Positions 6,821 through 13,868 of a DNA stretch of 19,882 nt are shown one piece after another. This stretch comes from an uncultured Oscillospiraceae bacterium (GTDB lineage Bacteria > Bacillota > Clostridia > Oscillospirales > Oscillospiraceae): positions 1-19,882 of the forward strand of contig CAJFPI010000035.1 of assembly GCA_904398675.1 (NCBI GenBank). Direction: 5' to 3'. Made by a program: the position numbers and the translations under genes. Numbering within the stretch: the first letter of the stretch is position 1; every line of letters begins with the position of its first letter. The notes under the pieces are model-generated. The model was not told the DNA's origin and made no database searches. It saw only the letters and a program-made list of their open reading frames with translations.

Positions 6821-7108
6821 TCATAAATAGTTCCGGACGGCCCCGTCCAGGCTCACGCTGTCCACCACGCCGCAGATGGTCATATCCGCAATCACACGGT
6901 CCCCCAAAAGCTGGCTGGCAGCGCTGCCGTTAGTGGTCACCAGCACCACATCCCCCACGCCGGCCTGGGCCGCGTCAAAGACGATGGCCTCCTCCCCGGT
7001 GCGCCCTCCGCCCTCCGAGAGGAAATCCACGATCATCAGCTTTTGGCCGGCATAGCCCTGGTCCTTGATGGTGGACACTACGTTGCCCACAACCTGCGCC
7101 AGGCGCAT
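6821..7108 (-). CDS. BMC-P (EutN/CcmL) pentameric vertex protein, copy 3
   Basis: The protein has 95 residues, one EutN/CcmL domain. The N-terminal strand MRLAQVVGNVVSTIKDQGYAG is diagnostic, followed by GQKLMIVDFL and a C-terminal GVVDSVSLDG strand. Pentamers of this family cap the twelve vertices of a microcompartment. It starts 5 bp after the second BMC-H gene and is followed by the DeoC-like gene after a gap of 86 bp to the chosen start. It is clearly divergent from the other two BMC-P proteins of the operon, so the three copies are not a recent amplification. Confidence 0.93.
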   Translation of the reverse strand: MRLAQVVGNVVSTIKDQGYAGQKLMIVDFLSEGGGRTGEEAIVFDAAQAGVGDVVLVTTNGSAASQLLGDRVIADMTICGVVDSVSLDGAVRNYL

Positions 7109-7113
7109 GGTGC

Positions 7114-7392
7114 TCAGCCCTCCACGTGGGGCAGAATCATCTCCACATCGTCGTGGGGAGAGGGAATCACATGGACGCCGTACAGCTCGCCCACCCGCTT
7201 GGCGGCGGCGGCGCCGGCGTCTACAGACGCCTTCACTGCGCCCACGTCGCCCCGGACCATGACGGTGACGAGGCCGGAGCCGATCTGCTGCTTGCCGATC
7301 AGCTTGACATTGGCCGCCTTCACCATGGAGTCTGCCGCCTCAATCGCGCCGATAAGGCCCCGGGTCTCTACCATTCCCAATGCTAGTTTCAT
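7114..7392 (-). CDS. BMC-H hexameric shell protein, copy 2
   Basis: The protein has 92 residues with one BMC domain, of PduA/EutM/CcmK type. It starts ALGMVETRGLIGAIEAADAM-like, has the pore loop QIGSGL (36-41) and ends in the helix GELYGVHVIPSPHDDVE. It differs from copy 1 by only three residues (Ser22 for Ala, Gln35 for Glu, Arg66 for Gln). Position 35 lies just before the pore loop. Hexamers of this type tile the facets and their central pores pass small metabolites. The ATG overlaps the preceding BMC-P stop codon (ATGA), so translation is coupled. Confidence 0.97.
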   Translation of the reverse strand: MKLALGMVETRGLIGAIEAADSMVKAANVKLIGKQQIGSGLVTVMVRGDVGAVKASVDAGAAAAKRVGELYGVHVIPSPHDDVEMILPHVEG

Positions 7393-7682
7393 TGCTGTTC
7401 TCCTTTATTCTCGTTTTCCAGCAGCCGGTTGTAGGAGTCAATGAATCCCACAATCGACGCATCCGCCGCCACAAGCCCCCTGCGGAAGATTTTGGCGGCC
7501 TCCTTTCCGTCGATGAGATAGACAAGATCCCCCTGTCCGGCCTGGCCGGTAGCGTCCGCCGCCACAAGGGTCTCCATCTCCCGGCCCCGTTCCTGGACCT
7601 GCACCACCAGAAGGGGGATATTCTGCAGGCCCTCGTCCTTCACTGTGGACACCACGCAGCCGGTCACTCTGCCGACAAACAT
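7389..7682 (-). CDS. BMC-P (EutN/CcmL) pentameric vertex protein, copy 2
   Basis: The protein has 97 residues. The family start (MFVGRVTGCVVSTVKDEGLQN) is followed by IPLLVVQV, a central GQGDLVYLIDGKEAA and the C-terminal IVGFIDSYNR strand, as in EutN. It lies between the two nearly identical BMC-H genes: 6 bp after copy 1 and overlapping copy 2 by 4 bp. The gene order H-P-H-P suggests that an H-P pair was duplicated, after which the P copies diverged while the H copies did not. Confidence 0.94.
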   Translation of the reverse strand: MFVGRVTGCVVSTVKDEGLQNIPLLVVQVQERGREMETLVAADATGQAGQGDLVYLIDGKEAAKIFRRGLVAADASIVGFIDSYNRLLENENKGEQQ

Positions 7683-7688
7683 GCCGTT

Positions 7689-7967
7689 TTAGCCCTCCAC
7701 ATGGGGCAGGATCATCTCCACATCGTCGTGGGGAGAGGGGATCACATGGACGCCGTACAGCTCGCCCACCTGCTTAGCGGCGGCAGCTCCGGCATCCACG
7801 GACGCCTTCACCGCGCCCACGTCGCCCCGAACCATGACGGTGACAAGGCCGGAGCCGATCTGCTCCTTGCCGATCAGCTTGACGTTAGCCGCCTTCACCA
7901 TGGCGTCCGCCGCCTCGATGGCGCCGATGAGGCCCCGGGTCTCTACCATTCCAAGTGCTAATTTCAT
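7689..7967 (-). CDS. BMC-H hexameric shell protein, copy 1
   Basis: The protein has 92 residues, a single BMC domain with pore loop QIGSGL and the same C-terminal HVIPSPHDDVE signature as copy 2; 89 of 92 residues are identical. It is likely the main facet protein. A GGAGG ribosome site lies upstream (TAGGAGGATACAGCA then ATG). The 80-bp gap before it is the largest inside the shell gene cluster and holds a strong hairpin (8016-8041), which may raise the yield of this abundant protein by stabilising a processed mRNA. Confidence 0.97.
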   Translation of the reverse strand: MKLALGMVETRGLIGAIEAADAMVKAANVKLIGKEQIGSGLVTVMVRGDVGAVKASVDAGAAAAKQVGELYGVHVIPSPHDDVEMILPHVEG

Positions 7968-8015
7968 TGCTGTATCCTCCTACCTTTATATGAAATCTGT
8001 GTGTACCTGTTTCTA

Positions 8016-8041
8016 TTTTCTGCGGGGACCCCCGCGGAAAA
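8016..8041 (-). other. Intercistronic hairpin upstream of the first BMC-H gene
   Basis: Arms TTTTC-GCGGGG and CCCCGC-GAAAA pair with one mismatch and a very small loop. On the minus strand no T run follows, so it is not a terminator. It lies between the BMC-T stop and the BMC-H ribosome site. Such hairpins often protect the 5' end of a processed mRNA and increase expression of the downstream gene. Confidence 0.55.
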
Positions 8042-8047
8042 CCCAAA

Positions 8048-8593
8048 TCAATACAGCGCGCGGATCATGTCCGGATGGGGCGCGGGGATCACCACGCTGT
8101 CGTTCATCAGTCCCGCCACCTCCTCCAGGGCGTGGGCAGCGTCTACCGCCGCGCGGACCGCCGCCACCTCGCCGGTGAGGATGATGAAGGACTTGCCGCC
8201 AAGGCCCCGGCCCAGCCGCACCTCCATCAGCGACACGTCCGCCGCCTTCACTGCCGCGTCCGCCGCCAGAACCGCGGCGCACAGGGAGAATGCCTCCAAA
8301 ACGCCCACCGCGGCCACCTGGCCGATCTCCGTGCAGGCGTTGATGGCCTGGGGGACCTGGGGGTGAACGTTGGCGATCACCATGCTGTCCACCAGCTTGG
8401 GGCCAGCCGCCGTCTTCCCGGCGGCCACGCTCTCCCGCACCGCCGCCACCTCGCCGGTGATCAGAACGATGTACTTGCCCGCGCAGACGCTCTGCGCCGT
8501 AACCAGCTCCACGGCGGCGGCCTTCAGCATGGCGTCTCCCGCCTCCACCCCCACAGGGATGCTGGTCACTTCAATCATTCCCAATGCGTTCAT
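8048..8593 (-). CDS. pduT: BMC-T trimeric shell protein, PduT-like with pore cysteine
   Basis: The protein has 181 residues made of two fused BMC domains (about 1-90 and 95-181). Each contains the ALGMIE/AVGVLEA start and a TGEVAAVR segment. Trimers of such proteins are pseudohexamers. Domain 1 has Cys37 in AQSVCAGKY, at the place where PduT of Citrobacter and Salmonella has the cysteine that binds a [4Fe-4S] cluster in the threefold pore. Domain 2 has RGLGGKSF instead. The ATG overlaps the stop of the PduS gene (ATGA). Coupling to PduS fits the accepted idea that PduS and PduT together pass electrons across the shell. The symbol is given by similarity of architecture. Confidence 0.88.
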   Translation of the reverse strand: MNALGMIEVTSIPVGVEAGDAMLKAAAVELVTAQSVCAGKYIVLITGEVAAVRESVAAGKTAAGPKLVDSMVIANVHPQVPQAINACTEIGQVAAVGVLEAFSLCAAVLAADAAVKAADVSLMEVRLGRGLGGKSFIILTGEVAAVRAAVDAAHALEEVAGLMNDSVVIPAPHPDMIRALY

Positions 8594-9903
8594 ACCGCCG
8601 TCCTCCTGATCTCAATATAGCTGTCCGTCACCGCGGTCACGGTGCCGGAGATGCTGGCGTGCATCTTGACGCCCAGCTTGCCTGGGGCGATGTCCGCCAC
8701 CAAGGTGTTCTTCCGCACCTTGTCCCCCACGGCCACCACCGGCACGCTGGGGGCGCCCACACCCATGCGGAGCAGGATCCGCACCTGGTCTGTGGTCATG
8801 AGCTTGTCCACCATAGGGGCGGGCACATCGTATGCCTCCAGCCCCAGCCGGGCGATCAGCCGCGTCACCGGCACCTTCTTGTGGTCAATGCCGCTGTCAA
8901 CTGTGGTAAAGACCTCCTTGCGGGGCTTGATGCCCTTGGCCGCCATAGCCCCCTTCACCTTCTGCATCACCACCGAGGGGTTGAGGCCGAAGTTGCAGGC
9001 GTAGTAGGTGCACAGGCCGCAGTTGCAGCAGGAGAACACCCCGTTGGCGTCCCCCAGGAGGTCCAGCCCCTGGGCGATGGTCCGCATGGCCTTGTGAGGC
9101 TGGACATTCAGCCCCAGGGCGTTGCGGGGGCACATCTGAGTGCACATGGAGCACTGGCAGCACACCGACTGGATCAGCTGCAGGTTGATCCGCTCCGAGC
9201 GTTTTTTCCAGTAGGGGTGGTCCACCGGGATGGCCAGGAGGCCCCCTGTGGTCTTGGTCACCGGCTCGTCAGGGTTATCCACCACCCGCCCCATGCAGGG
9301 ACCGCCGATGAGATAGCGGCACTCCGCCGTGGTACCGCCGGCGGCCTCCAGCAGCTCCCTGCAGGAGATACCCACCGGCACCTTCACCGTCACCGGCGTC
9401 CTCACCGCGCCGCCCACGGTGACATACTTCTCCACCACCTTCTTCCCCTCCGCGGCCCGGGCCACATTGAGGAGGGTGCTGGCGTTGGAGACCACGGCCC
9501 CCACATCCAGGGGAAGGCCCCCGGTGGGGACCACCCGGCCGGTAACGTCGTAGACGATCTGCTGCTCGTCGCCGGCAGGGTAGTACTCCTTGAGCAGGTG
9601 GACGCGGACATTTTCCACGCCCTCCGACGCCGCGGTGAGGGCCTTCACCGCCCCGGCGTAGTGCCCCTTCAGGGCGATGACGCCCTCCTTGGCCCCGGTC
9701 TGCTCCATCACCAGCCGAAGGCCCTGCACCACCTCGGCGGCATACAGCTCCATCACCTGCTGGTCCACCCGCAGAAGGGGCTCGCACTCCGCGCCGTTGA
9801 CGATCACCGTCTCCGCCTGGCAGTTGATTTTCACATGGGTGGGAAATCCGGCGCCGCCGGCGCCCAGGATCCCCGCGTTGCAAACCATTTCTCTTACATC
9901 CAT
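8590..9903 (-). CDS. pduS: PduS-like Fe-S flavoprotein (RnfC-related electron carrier)
   Basis: The protein has 437 residues and resembles PduS, the RnfC-type NADH-dependent cobalamin reductase of propanediol compartments. An N-terminal glycine-rich loop GILGAGGAGFPTHVK (11-25) and NGAECEPLL (37-44) form the nucleotide/FMN site. Two ferredoxin-like clusters follow: Cys248, 251, 254, 258 (CQCSMCTQMCP) and Cys292, 295, 298, 303 (CNCGLCTYYAC). A C-terminal barrel-sandwich region ends at 437. No B12-dependent enzyme is encoded in this operon, so its job here may be general redox exchange with the lumen, for example NADH oxidation with electrons leaving through the BMC-T cluster. The start ATG lies 28 bp after the BMC-P gene. 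Confidence 0.92.
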   Translation of the reverse strand: MDVREMVCNAGILGAGGAGFPTHVKINCQAETVIVNGAECEPLLRVDQQVMELYAAEVVQGLRLVMEQTGAKEGVIALKGHYAGAVKALTAASEGVENVRVHLLKEYYPAGDEQQIVYDVTGRVVPTGGLPLDVGAVVSNASTLLNVARAAEGKKVVEKYVTVGGAVRTPVTVKVPVGISCRELLEAAGGTTAECRYLIGGPCMGRVVDNPDEPVTKTTGGLLAIPVDHPYWKKRSERINLQLIQSVCCQCSMCTQMCPRNALGLNVQPHKAMRTIAQGLDLLGDANGVFSCCNCGLCTYYACNFGLNPSVVMQKVKGAMAAKGIKPRKEVFTTVDSGIDHKKVPVTRLIARLGLEAYDVPAPMVDKLMTTDQVRILLRMGVGAPSVPVVAVGDKVRKNTLVADIAPGKLGVKMHASISGTVTAVTDSYIEIRRTAV

Positions 9904-9931
9904 TGTCTATCCCTCAGCCCCTTGTCCGATT

Positions 9932-10246
9932 TCAGGTCCGTTTCTCGCCGCTGCGAAACTTCTCAAACACCCGTCTGCCGTTTACATCCACTGTGTCGAT
10001 GATGGCGGCGATGGTGAGGTCCGTGGGCTTGTTCTCCGTAACTCTGGTCTGACGGGAGGAGCTGCCCCCCACCAGCATCACCACCTCGCCCTCGCCGGCG
10101 CCTACCGCGTCCACCGCCACCGTCAGCTCGCCTTTTTCCTCCCAGGTCTCTATGTCAATGGGTTTCACCAGCAGCAGCTTGAGCCCCATCAGGCTCTCGG
10201 CCTTGTTGGTGCTGACCACTGTTCCCTTCACCCGTGCCAGCTGCAT
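9932..10246 (-). CDS. BMC-P (EutN/CcmL) pentameric vertex protein, copy 1
   Basis: The protein has 104 residues. MQLARVKGTVVSTNKAESLMG is the typical EutN/CcmL start, followed by KLLLVKPID, the central GEGEVVMLVGGSSSRQT and a C-terminal AIIDTVDVNGRRVF strand. A polar tail of about 10 residues (EKFRSGEKRT) extends beyond the usual end. It starts 4 bp after the Eut-associated gene, with AAGGAGGA as ribosome site. It is the first shell gene of the operon and is separated from the other shell genes by PduS. Confidence 0.94.
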   Translation of the reverse strand: MQLARVKGTVVSTNKAESLMGLKLLLVKPIDIETWEEKGELTVAVDAVGAGEGEVVMLVGGSSSRQTRVTENKPTDLTIAAIIDTVDVNGRRVFEKFRSGEKRT

Positions 10247-10250
10247 CGGC

Positions 10251-10928
10251 TCATTCCTCCTTCCGTTCCTCGTACCGGATCTCCAGCCCCAGCTCCCGCA
10301 GAGCGTCCCGGGCCGAGGGGGTGATGATGGCGCCCGTTTCGCACCAGACCGCCCCCTCCCGCCGCTTTGCCGCGGCGCGGACCACCTCTTCCGTCACCAG
10401 GGTCACCCGCTCCCGCTCCAGGGGGGCGGCATAGCACACCACCGCCACATCCATGGAGGAGAGGGTATCCACCGCCTCCGCCACCTGGCCCAAAAGGCTG
10501 TTGCGGCGGAAACGGGGCGGGGCGAAATCCAGCAACAGCTCCACCCGCTTGCCCCACAGGATGGAGCGGATCACAAGGTAGGCAAGGTCCGACGCATCCT
10601 CCCCCGCGGCAATCTCCCGCAGGAGGGACACCGGCGGCGCGGCCAGAGACACGGTCTCCGCCTGGGCCGCCAGGGGCAAAAGCCGCTCCCGGGTGAGCTG
10701 CTCCGGCGGCAAGGCCTCCGGCGCCGCTCCCGTGAAATCCGCCAGGGTCCACCCGCCGGGATACCGCCGCTCCAGGCAGCTCTTCAGCTTATCGGGGAAG
10801 GCGGCCGGCGCCGGCAGGAGCACCAGATGTGTCTTGTCCCGCCTTCTGCCGCCGTCTCTCCGGGCCAGGCGTTCCCCCACCTGGGCGGTGACCTCCTCTA
10901 TCAACTTGTGCAGCTCGCCTCTGTCCAT
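10251..10928 (-). CDS. Eut/BMC-associated protein with encapsulation-peptide-like N-terminus (TIGR02536-like)
   Basis: The start at 10928 follows a GAGGTG site and gives 225 residues. An in-frame ATG far upstream lies inside the PduL gene. The protein resembles the uncharacterised family annotated as ethanolamine utilization protein (TIGR02536) in Firmicutes Eut operons. Residues 1-18 (MDRGELHKLIEEVTAQVG) form an amphipathic helix, followed by an Arg/Gly-rich linker (about 19-30), then a globular alpha/beta domain. Helix plus linker is the usual form of an encapsulation peptide, so the protein is probably lumenal. No catalytic motif is visible to me. It lies between PduL and the first BMC-P gene. 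Confidence 0.7.
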   Translation of the reverse strand: MDRGELHKLIEEVTAQVGERLARRDGGRRRDKTHLVLLPAPAAFPDKLKSCLERRYPGGWTLADFTGAAPEALPPEQLTRERLLPLAAQAETVSLAAPPVSLLREIAAGEDASDLAYLVIRSILWGKRVELLLDFAPPRFRRNSLLGQVAEAVDTLSSMDVAVVCYAAPLERERVTLVTEEVVRAAAKRREGAVWCETGAIITPSARDALRELGLEIRYEERKEE

Positions 10929-10965
10929 CTGCACCTCGTCCTGTTCTGACTGCCGGAACGCCTCC

Positions 10966-11613
10966 TCAGCGGAGGACCTCCAGCATCTCGCCGTTTTCCA
11001 TGGCCATGGCGTTGGCCTCGTCGGTATCCACATGGACCTCCATGTCGTGGCCCCTGCCGGAGCGGATCACCACATTCTCCAAAACGGCGCTGCGCTCCCC
11101 CCCGCTCTGGAGGGAGACCACCTGCCCGTCGTGGAGGCCGAAGGCCTCGCACTGCTCGGGGGAGAGATGGAGATGCCGGGCCGCCACGATCACGCCCTGG
11201 GGGATGTCGATCTCCCCTCTGGGCCCCACCAGCCGGATCCCGGGCGTGCCGGCCACATCGCCGCTCATCCGCACCACCGGCTTGACCCCCAGCTTGAAGG
11301 AATCTGTCCGGGAGATCTCCACCTGGGTGTCCTTGCGCACAGGCCCAAGCACCCTGACCTTCTGGATCTCCCCCTTGGGGCCCACCAGCGTCACCGTCTC
11401 CTTGGCGGCATACTGCCCCGGCTGGGACAGGTCCTTCTGGGGCGTCAGGGCATAGCCGCGCCCGAAGAGCCGGGCCAGGTCCGCCTCGCTGAGGTGGACA
11501 TGCCGGTTGGACGAGGCCGCCGGGACAAAGAGCCGGCCGGTCATCTCATAAATCACATAGGCAGAAACCAGCTGGGCCTTCCGCTCCGGGACCACGATCT
11601 TTTGCTCACTCAT
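10966..11613 (-). CDS. pduL: PduL-type phosphate acyltransferase
   Basis: The protein has 215 residues with the two-lobed PduL fold. It converts acetyl- or propionyl-CoA and phosphate to acyl phosphate and CoA, which recycles CoA within microcompartments. Zn-binding motifs are present: SNRHVHLS (35-42), AARHLHLSP (144-152) and HVDTDE (194-199), with Glu99 in TQVEIS. The N-terminal 30 residues are longer than in housekeeping forms and include a possible amphipathic stretch (about 10-26) that could target it to the lumen. The ATG follows AAAGGAGG. It comes 14 bp after the alcohol dehydrogenase gene. Its substrate normally comes from an aldehyde dehydrogenase, which this operon lacks. Confidence 0.95.
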   Translation of the reverse strand: MSEQKIVVPERKAQLVSAYVIYEMTGRLFVPAASSNRHVHLSEADLARLFGRGYALTPQKDLSQPGQYAAKETVTLVGPKGEIQKVRVLGPVRKDTQVEISRTDSFKLGVKPVVRMSGDVAGTPGIRLVGPRGEIDIPQGVIVAARHLHLSPEQCEAFGLHDGQVVSLQSGGERSAVLENVVIRSGRGHDMEVHVDTDEANAMAMENGEMLEVLR

Positions 11614-11627
11614 CTCTCCATCCTCCT

Positions 11628-12830
11628 TTACTGCCCCTGCTGTCTTCGGACGGCCTCCACCACAAGGCCCTCGCAGTAGGCCTTGGCGATCAGCCGCTCC
11701 ACCTCGCTCTCCTCCGGCTGCACCGGGTTGGAGGGGGTGCTGGTATCCTCCAGGGCCTGACGGGCCAGGAGGGAAATGTCATCCACAGAAAATCCATAGG
11801 CGTGGAGAGGCTTGATCCCCACGTCGTCGCTGAGATCCCGGACCGCGTCGGCCGCCCGGCGGGCAGCCTCCTCCCGCCCAAGCCCCCGGACGTCCTCCCC
11901 CAGGGCCCTGGCGATCTCCCCCATCCGCTCCCAGCAGGCGGGGGCGTTGTACTCCATCACCCAGGGCAGGATCTGGGCGCAGGCCACGCCATGGGGCATG
12001 TGGTACCGGGCGCCCAGCTGGTGGGCGATGCCATGGGCCAGGCCCAGCCCGGCGTTGGAAAACCCCAGGCCCGCCAGATACTCCGCCCAGCACATATCTG
12101 TCCGGGCCTGCATATCCCCGCCGTCCGCCACCGCCCGGCGGAGGGTCCTGCCCACAAGGCGGATGGCCTCAAGGGCCAGCGCGTCGGTATAGGGCGTGGC
12201 CTCCCGGCTGACATAGCACTCCACCGCGTGGGTCAGGGCGTCCATCCCCGTGGCGGCGGTCAGCTCCGGCGGCATGCCTGCCATCAGCGTCGGATCGTCA
12301 ATGGCGAGATAGGCAAGGCAGTTGGGGTCCACCATCAGCATCTTGACGCCCCGGGCCTCATCGGTGATCACATAGGCGGCGGTAACCTCGCTGCCGGTGC
12401 CGGCGGTGGTATTCACCGCCACAATGGGCGCGCCGGGGCGGGCGGACTTCCGCACGCCGTTATAGTCCTCCACTCTGCCGCCGTTAGTCACCAGGATGCT
12501 CACCGCCTTGGCCACATCGATGGGCGAGCCGCCGCCGATGGCGATAATGCAGGAGCAGCCCTCCGCCGTGTAGCGGGCCAGGGCAGCGTTGACAATCTCC
12601 ACGGTGGGATCCGGCTTTACATCGTCAAAAAGGCACCACCGGATGCCCGCGCGGTCCAGAATATCTGTGATCCGTCCCACCGTCCCCAGGCGGACCAGCC
12701 CCTGGTCCGTCACCACCAGGGCCATGCTGCTGCCCTGGATATTGCGGAGAAAGCGCGGGATCTCAAAAATACTATTCTCCCCGATCAGCGTGTGCCGGGG
12801 CTGTACCAGTTCAACCATTCTCTGTTCCAT
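11628..12830 (-). CDS. Iron-containing alcohol dehydrogenase (PduQ/EutG-like)
   Basis: The protein has 400 residues, a full-length group III alcohol dehydrogenase. The NAD-binding motif GGGSPIDVAK is at 99-108 and the family signature around MDALTHAVE at 196-204. The metal ligands align as Asp197, His201, His266 and His280 (LAHGIAHQLGARYHMPHG), as in FucO. In microcompartments such an enzyme reduces an aldehyde to its alcohol and regenerates NAD+ inside the shell, or works in the reverse direction. The ATG at 12830 has GGTGAGG close upstream; an internal ATG at 12818 is an alternative. It is the first metabolic gene of the operon, 42 bp after the Zn-ribbon-like gene. Confidence 0.93.
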   Translation of the reverse strand: MEQRMVELVQPRHTLIGENSIFEIPRFLRNIQGSSMALVVTDQGLVRLGTVGRITDILDRAGIRWCLFDDVKPDPTVEIVNAALARYTAEGCSCIIAIGGGSPIDVAKAVSILVTNGGRVEDYNGVRKSARPGAPIVAVNTTAGTGSEVTAAYVITDEARGVKMLMVDPNCLAYLAIDDPTLMAGMPPELTAATGMDALTHAVECYVSREATPYTDALALEAIRLVGRTLRRAVADGGDMQARTDMCWAEYLAGLGFSNAGLGLAHGIAHQLGARYHMPHGVACAQILPWVMEYNAPACWERMGEIARALGEDVRGLGREEAARRAADAVRDLSDDVGIKPLHAYGFSVDDISLLARQALEDTSTPSNPVQPEESEVERLIAKAYCEGLVVEAVRRQQGQ

Positions 12831-12872
12831 ATCCTCACCTATTTCGCCGCCTGGGACGGCGCCAATGAAAGG

Positions 12873-13796
12873 TCATTTCGTTTTGGGTGCGTCCTGCTCT
12901 GCCCGCCGCCGTTTCGGCAGCCGCGTCTGCTCCTGAAACATCTCCCAGGAGATCTCCCCCCGGTCAAACTGCCCCAGCAGAGACCGGGCATGCATCTGCC
13001 AGAGGCGGTACTCCTCCTCCGGGTACAGCTCCGGCGAGCGGCGGACCCGCATCTGATAGGCGTTGTTCTGCTTAATATAGAGGCTGCGGGCCGCGTCATC
13101 CTGCAGCCGCCTGGTGTAATTTGCCTTAGCCGCATAGGACTTGCAGGTTTTCCCCTCCCCCGCCGGCCGGTCACAGTAGCAGGTATGGACGGAAAACGGG
13201 ATAAAATAGCGCCCGCAGTTGAGGCAGCGGCGAAAGGCCGTCCCCTGGGACACCATATATTCAAAGGAGAGGTAGAGGAGGATCCGGAGGTCCTTCGCCC
13301 CATAGCAGAGCTTGCCGCCCCCCGCCCCCATGTGGTAGCGGACGGAGACCCCCTCATGAAACCGCTCGGCCAGGCGGCTCAGCTCGCCGATCTCTGTGAG
13401 CAGCGCCCGGTAGCGGCCGTCGGCATCCGCGCCGCCGGTGTCCCGGTCCAGCACCCGCTCCACCGCCGCGTACAGCAGCGGGTGGAACCGGGCCATCTCC
13501 CCGGCCCACTGGCCCACAGCGTAGAGGCTGTCGGCACTGGCGGACAGGCGCTCCATCTCCCGCTGAAACAGGGGGTGCGCCCCCTGAAAGCGGCGGCGGA
13601 GAGAATCAAACCCCCGCTGGGCCTGCTCCACCAGATAGGCCTGCCGCCGCAGAGACATGGCCTCGTCTGCCAGGCTCTGCCAGTCCTGATCCAAAAAAGA
13701 GAGGAGGAAGGTGCCGAGGCGGGCCTTCTCCAGCCGCTGCTCGTCCCCCAGATACTCCTGCCGGGGGGCCATATCCATCATATAGAACCCAGCCAC
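12873..13796 (-). CDS. Uncharacterised protein with a cysteine-rich zinc-ribbon-like motif, first gene of the BMC operon
   Basis: The start is GTG at 13796 with GGGAGG seven bases upstream, giving 307 residues. Residues 20-150 are helical and charged. The middle has a cysteine cluster: Cys191-x2-Cys194 (CLNCGRYFIP), then Cys206-x-Cys208 and Cys218. After it comes a basic region (about 219-255) with many Lys/Arg. The layout resembles DUF6076-type proteins of Clostridia, of unknown role; I am not certain of the family. The Zn-knuckle plus basic region could bind nucleic acid, so it may regulate this operon, but this is not shown. It is the first gene behind the BMC promoter and only 42 bp from the alcohol dehydrogenase gene, so it is co-transcribed. 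Confidence 0.65.
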   Translation of the reverse strand: MAGFYMMDMAPRQEYLGDEQRLEKARLGTFLLSFLDQDWQSLADEAMSLRRQAYLVEQAQRGFDSLRRRFQGAHPLFQREMERLSASADSLYAVGQWAGEMARFHPLLYAAVERVLDRDTGGADADGRYRALLTEIGELSRLAERFHEGVSVRYHMGAGGGKLCYGAKDLRILLYLSFEYMVSQGTAFRRCLNCGRYFIPFSVHTCYCDRPAGEGKTCKSYAAKANYTRRLQDDAARSLYIKQNNAYQMRVRRSPELYPEEEYRLWQMHARSLLGQFDRGEISWEMFQEQTRLPKRRRAEQDAPKTK

Positions 13797-13868
13797 GCGC
13801 CGCCCTCCCGCAATCTATCGTGTATGATTGATTTCAAAAATTTAATGACGCACTTTTGTCTGTTTTCA

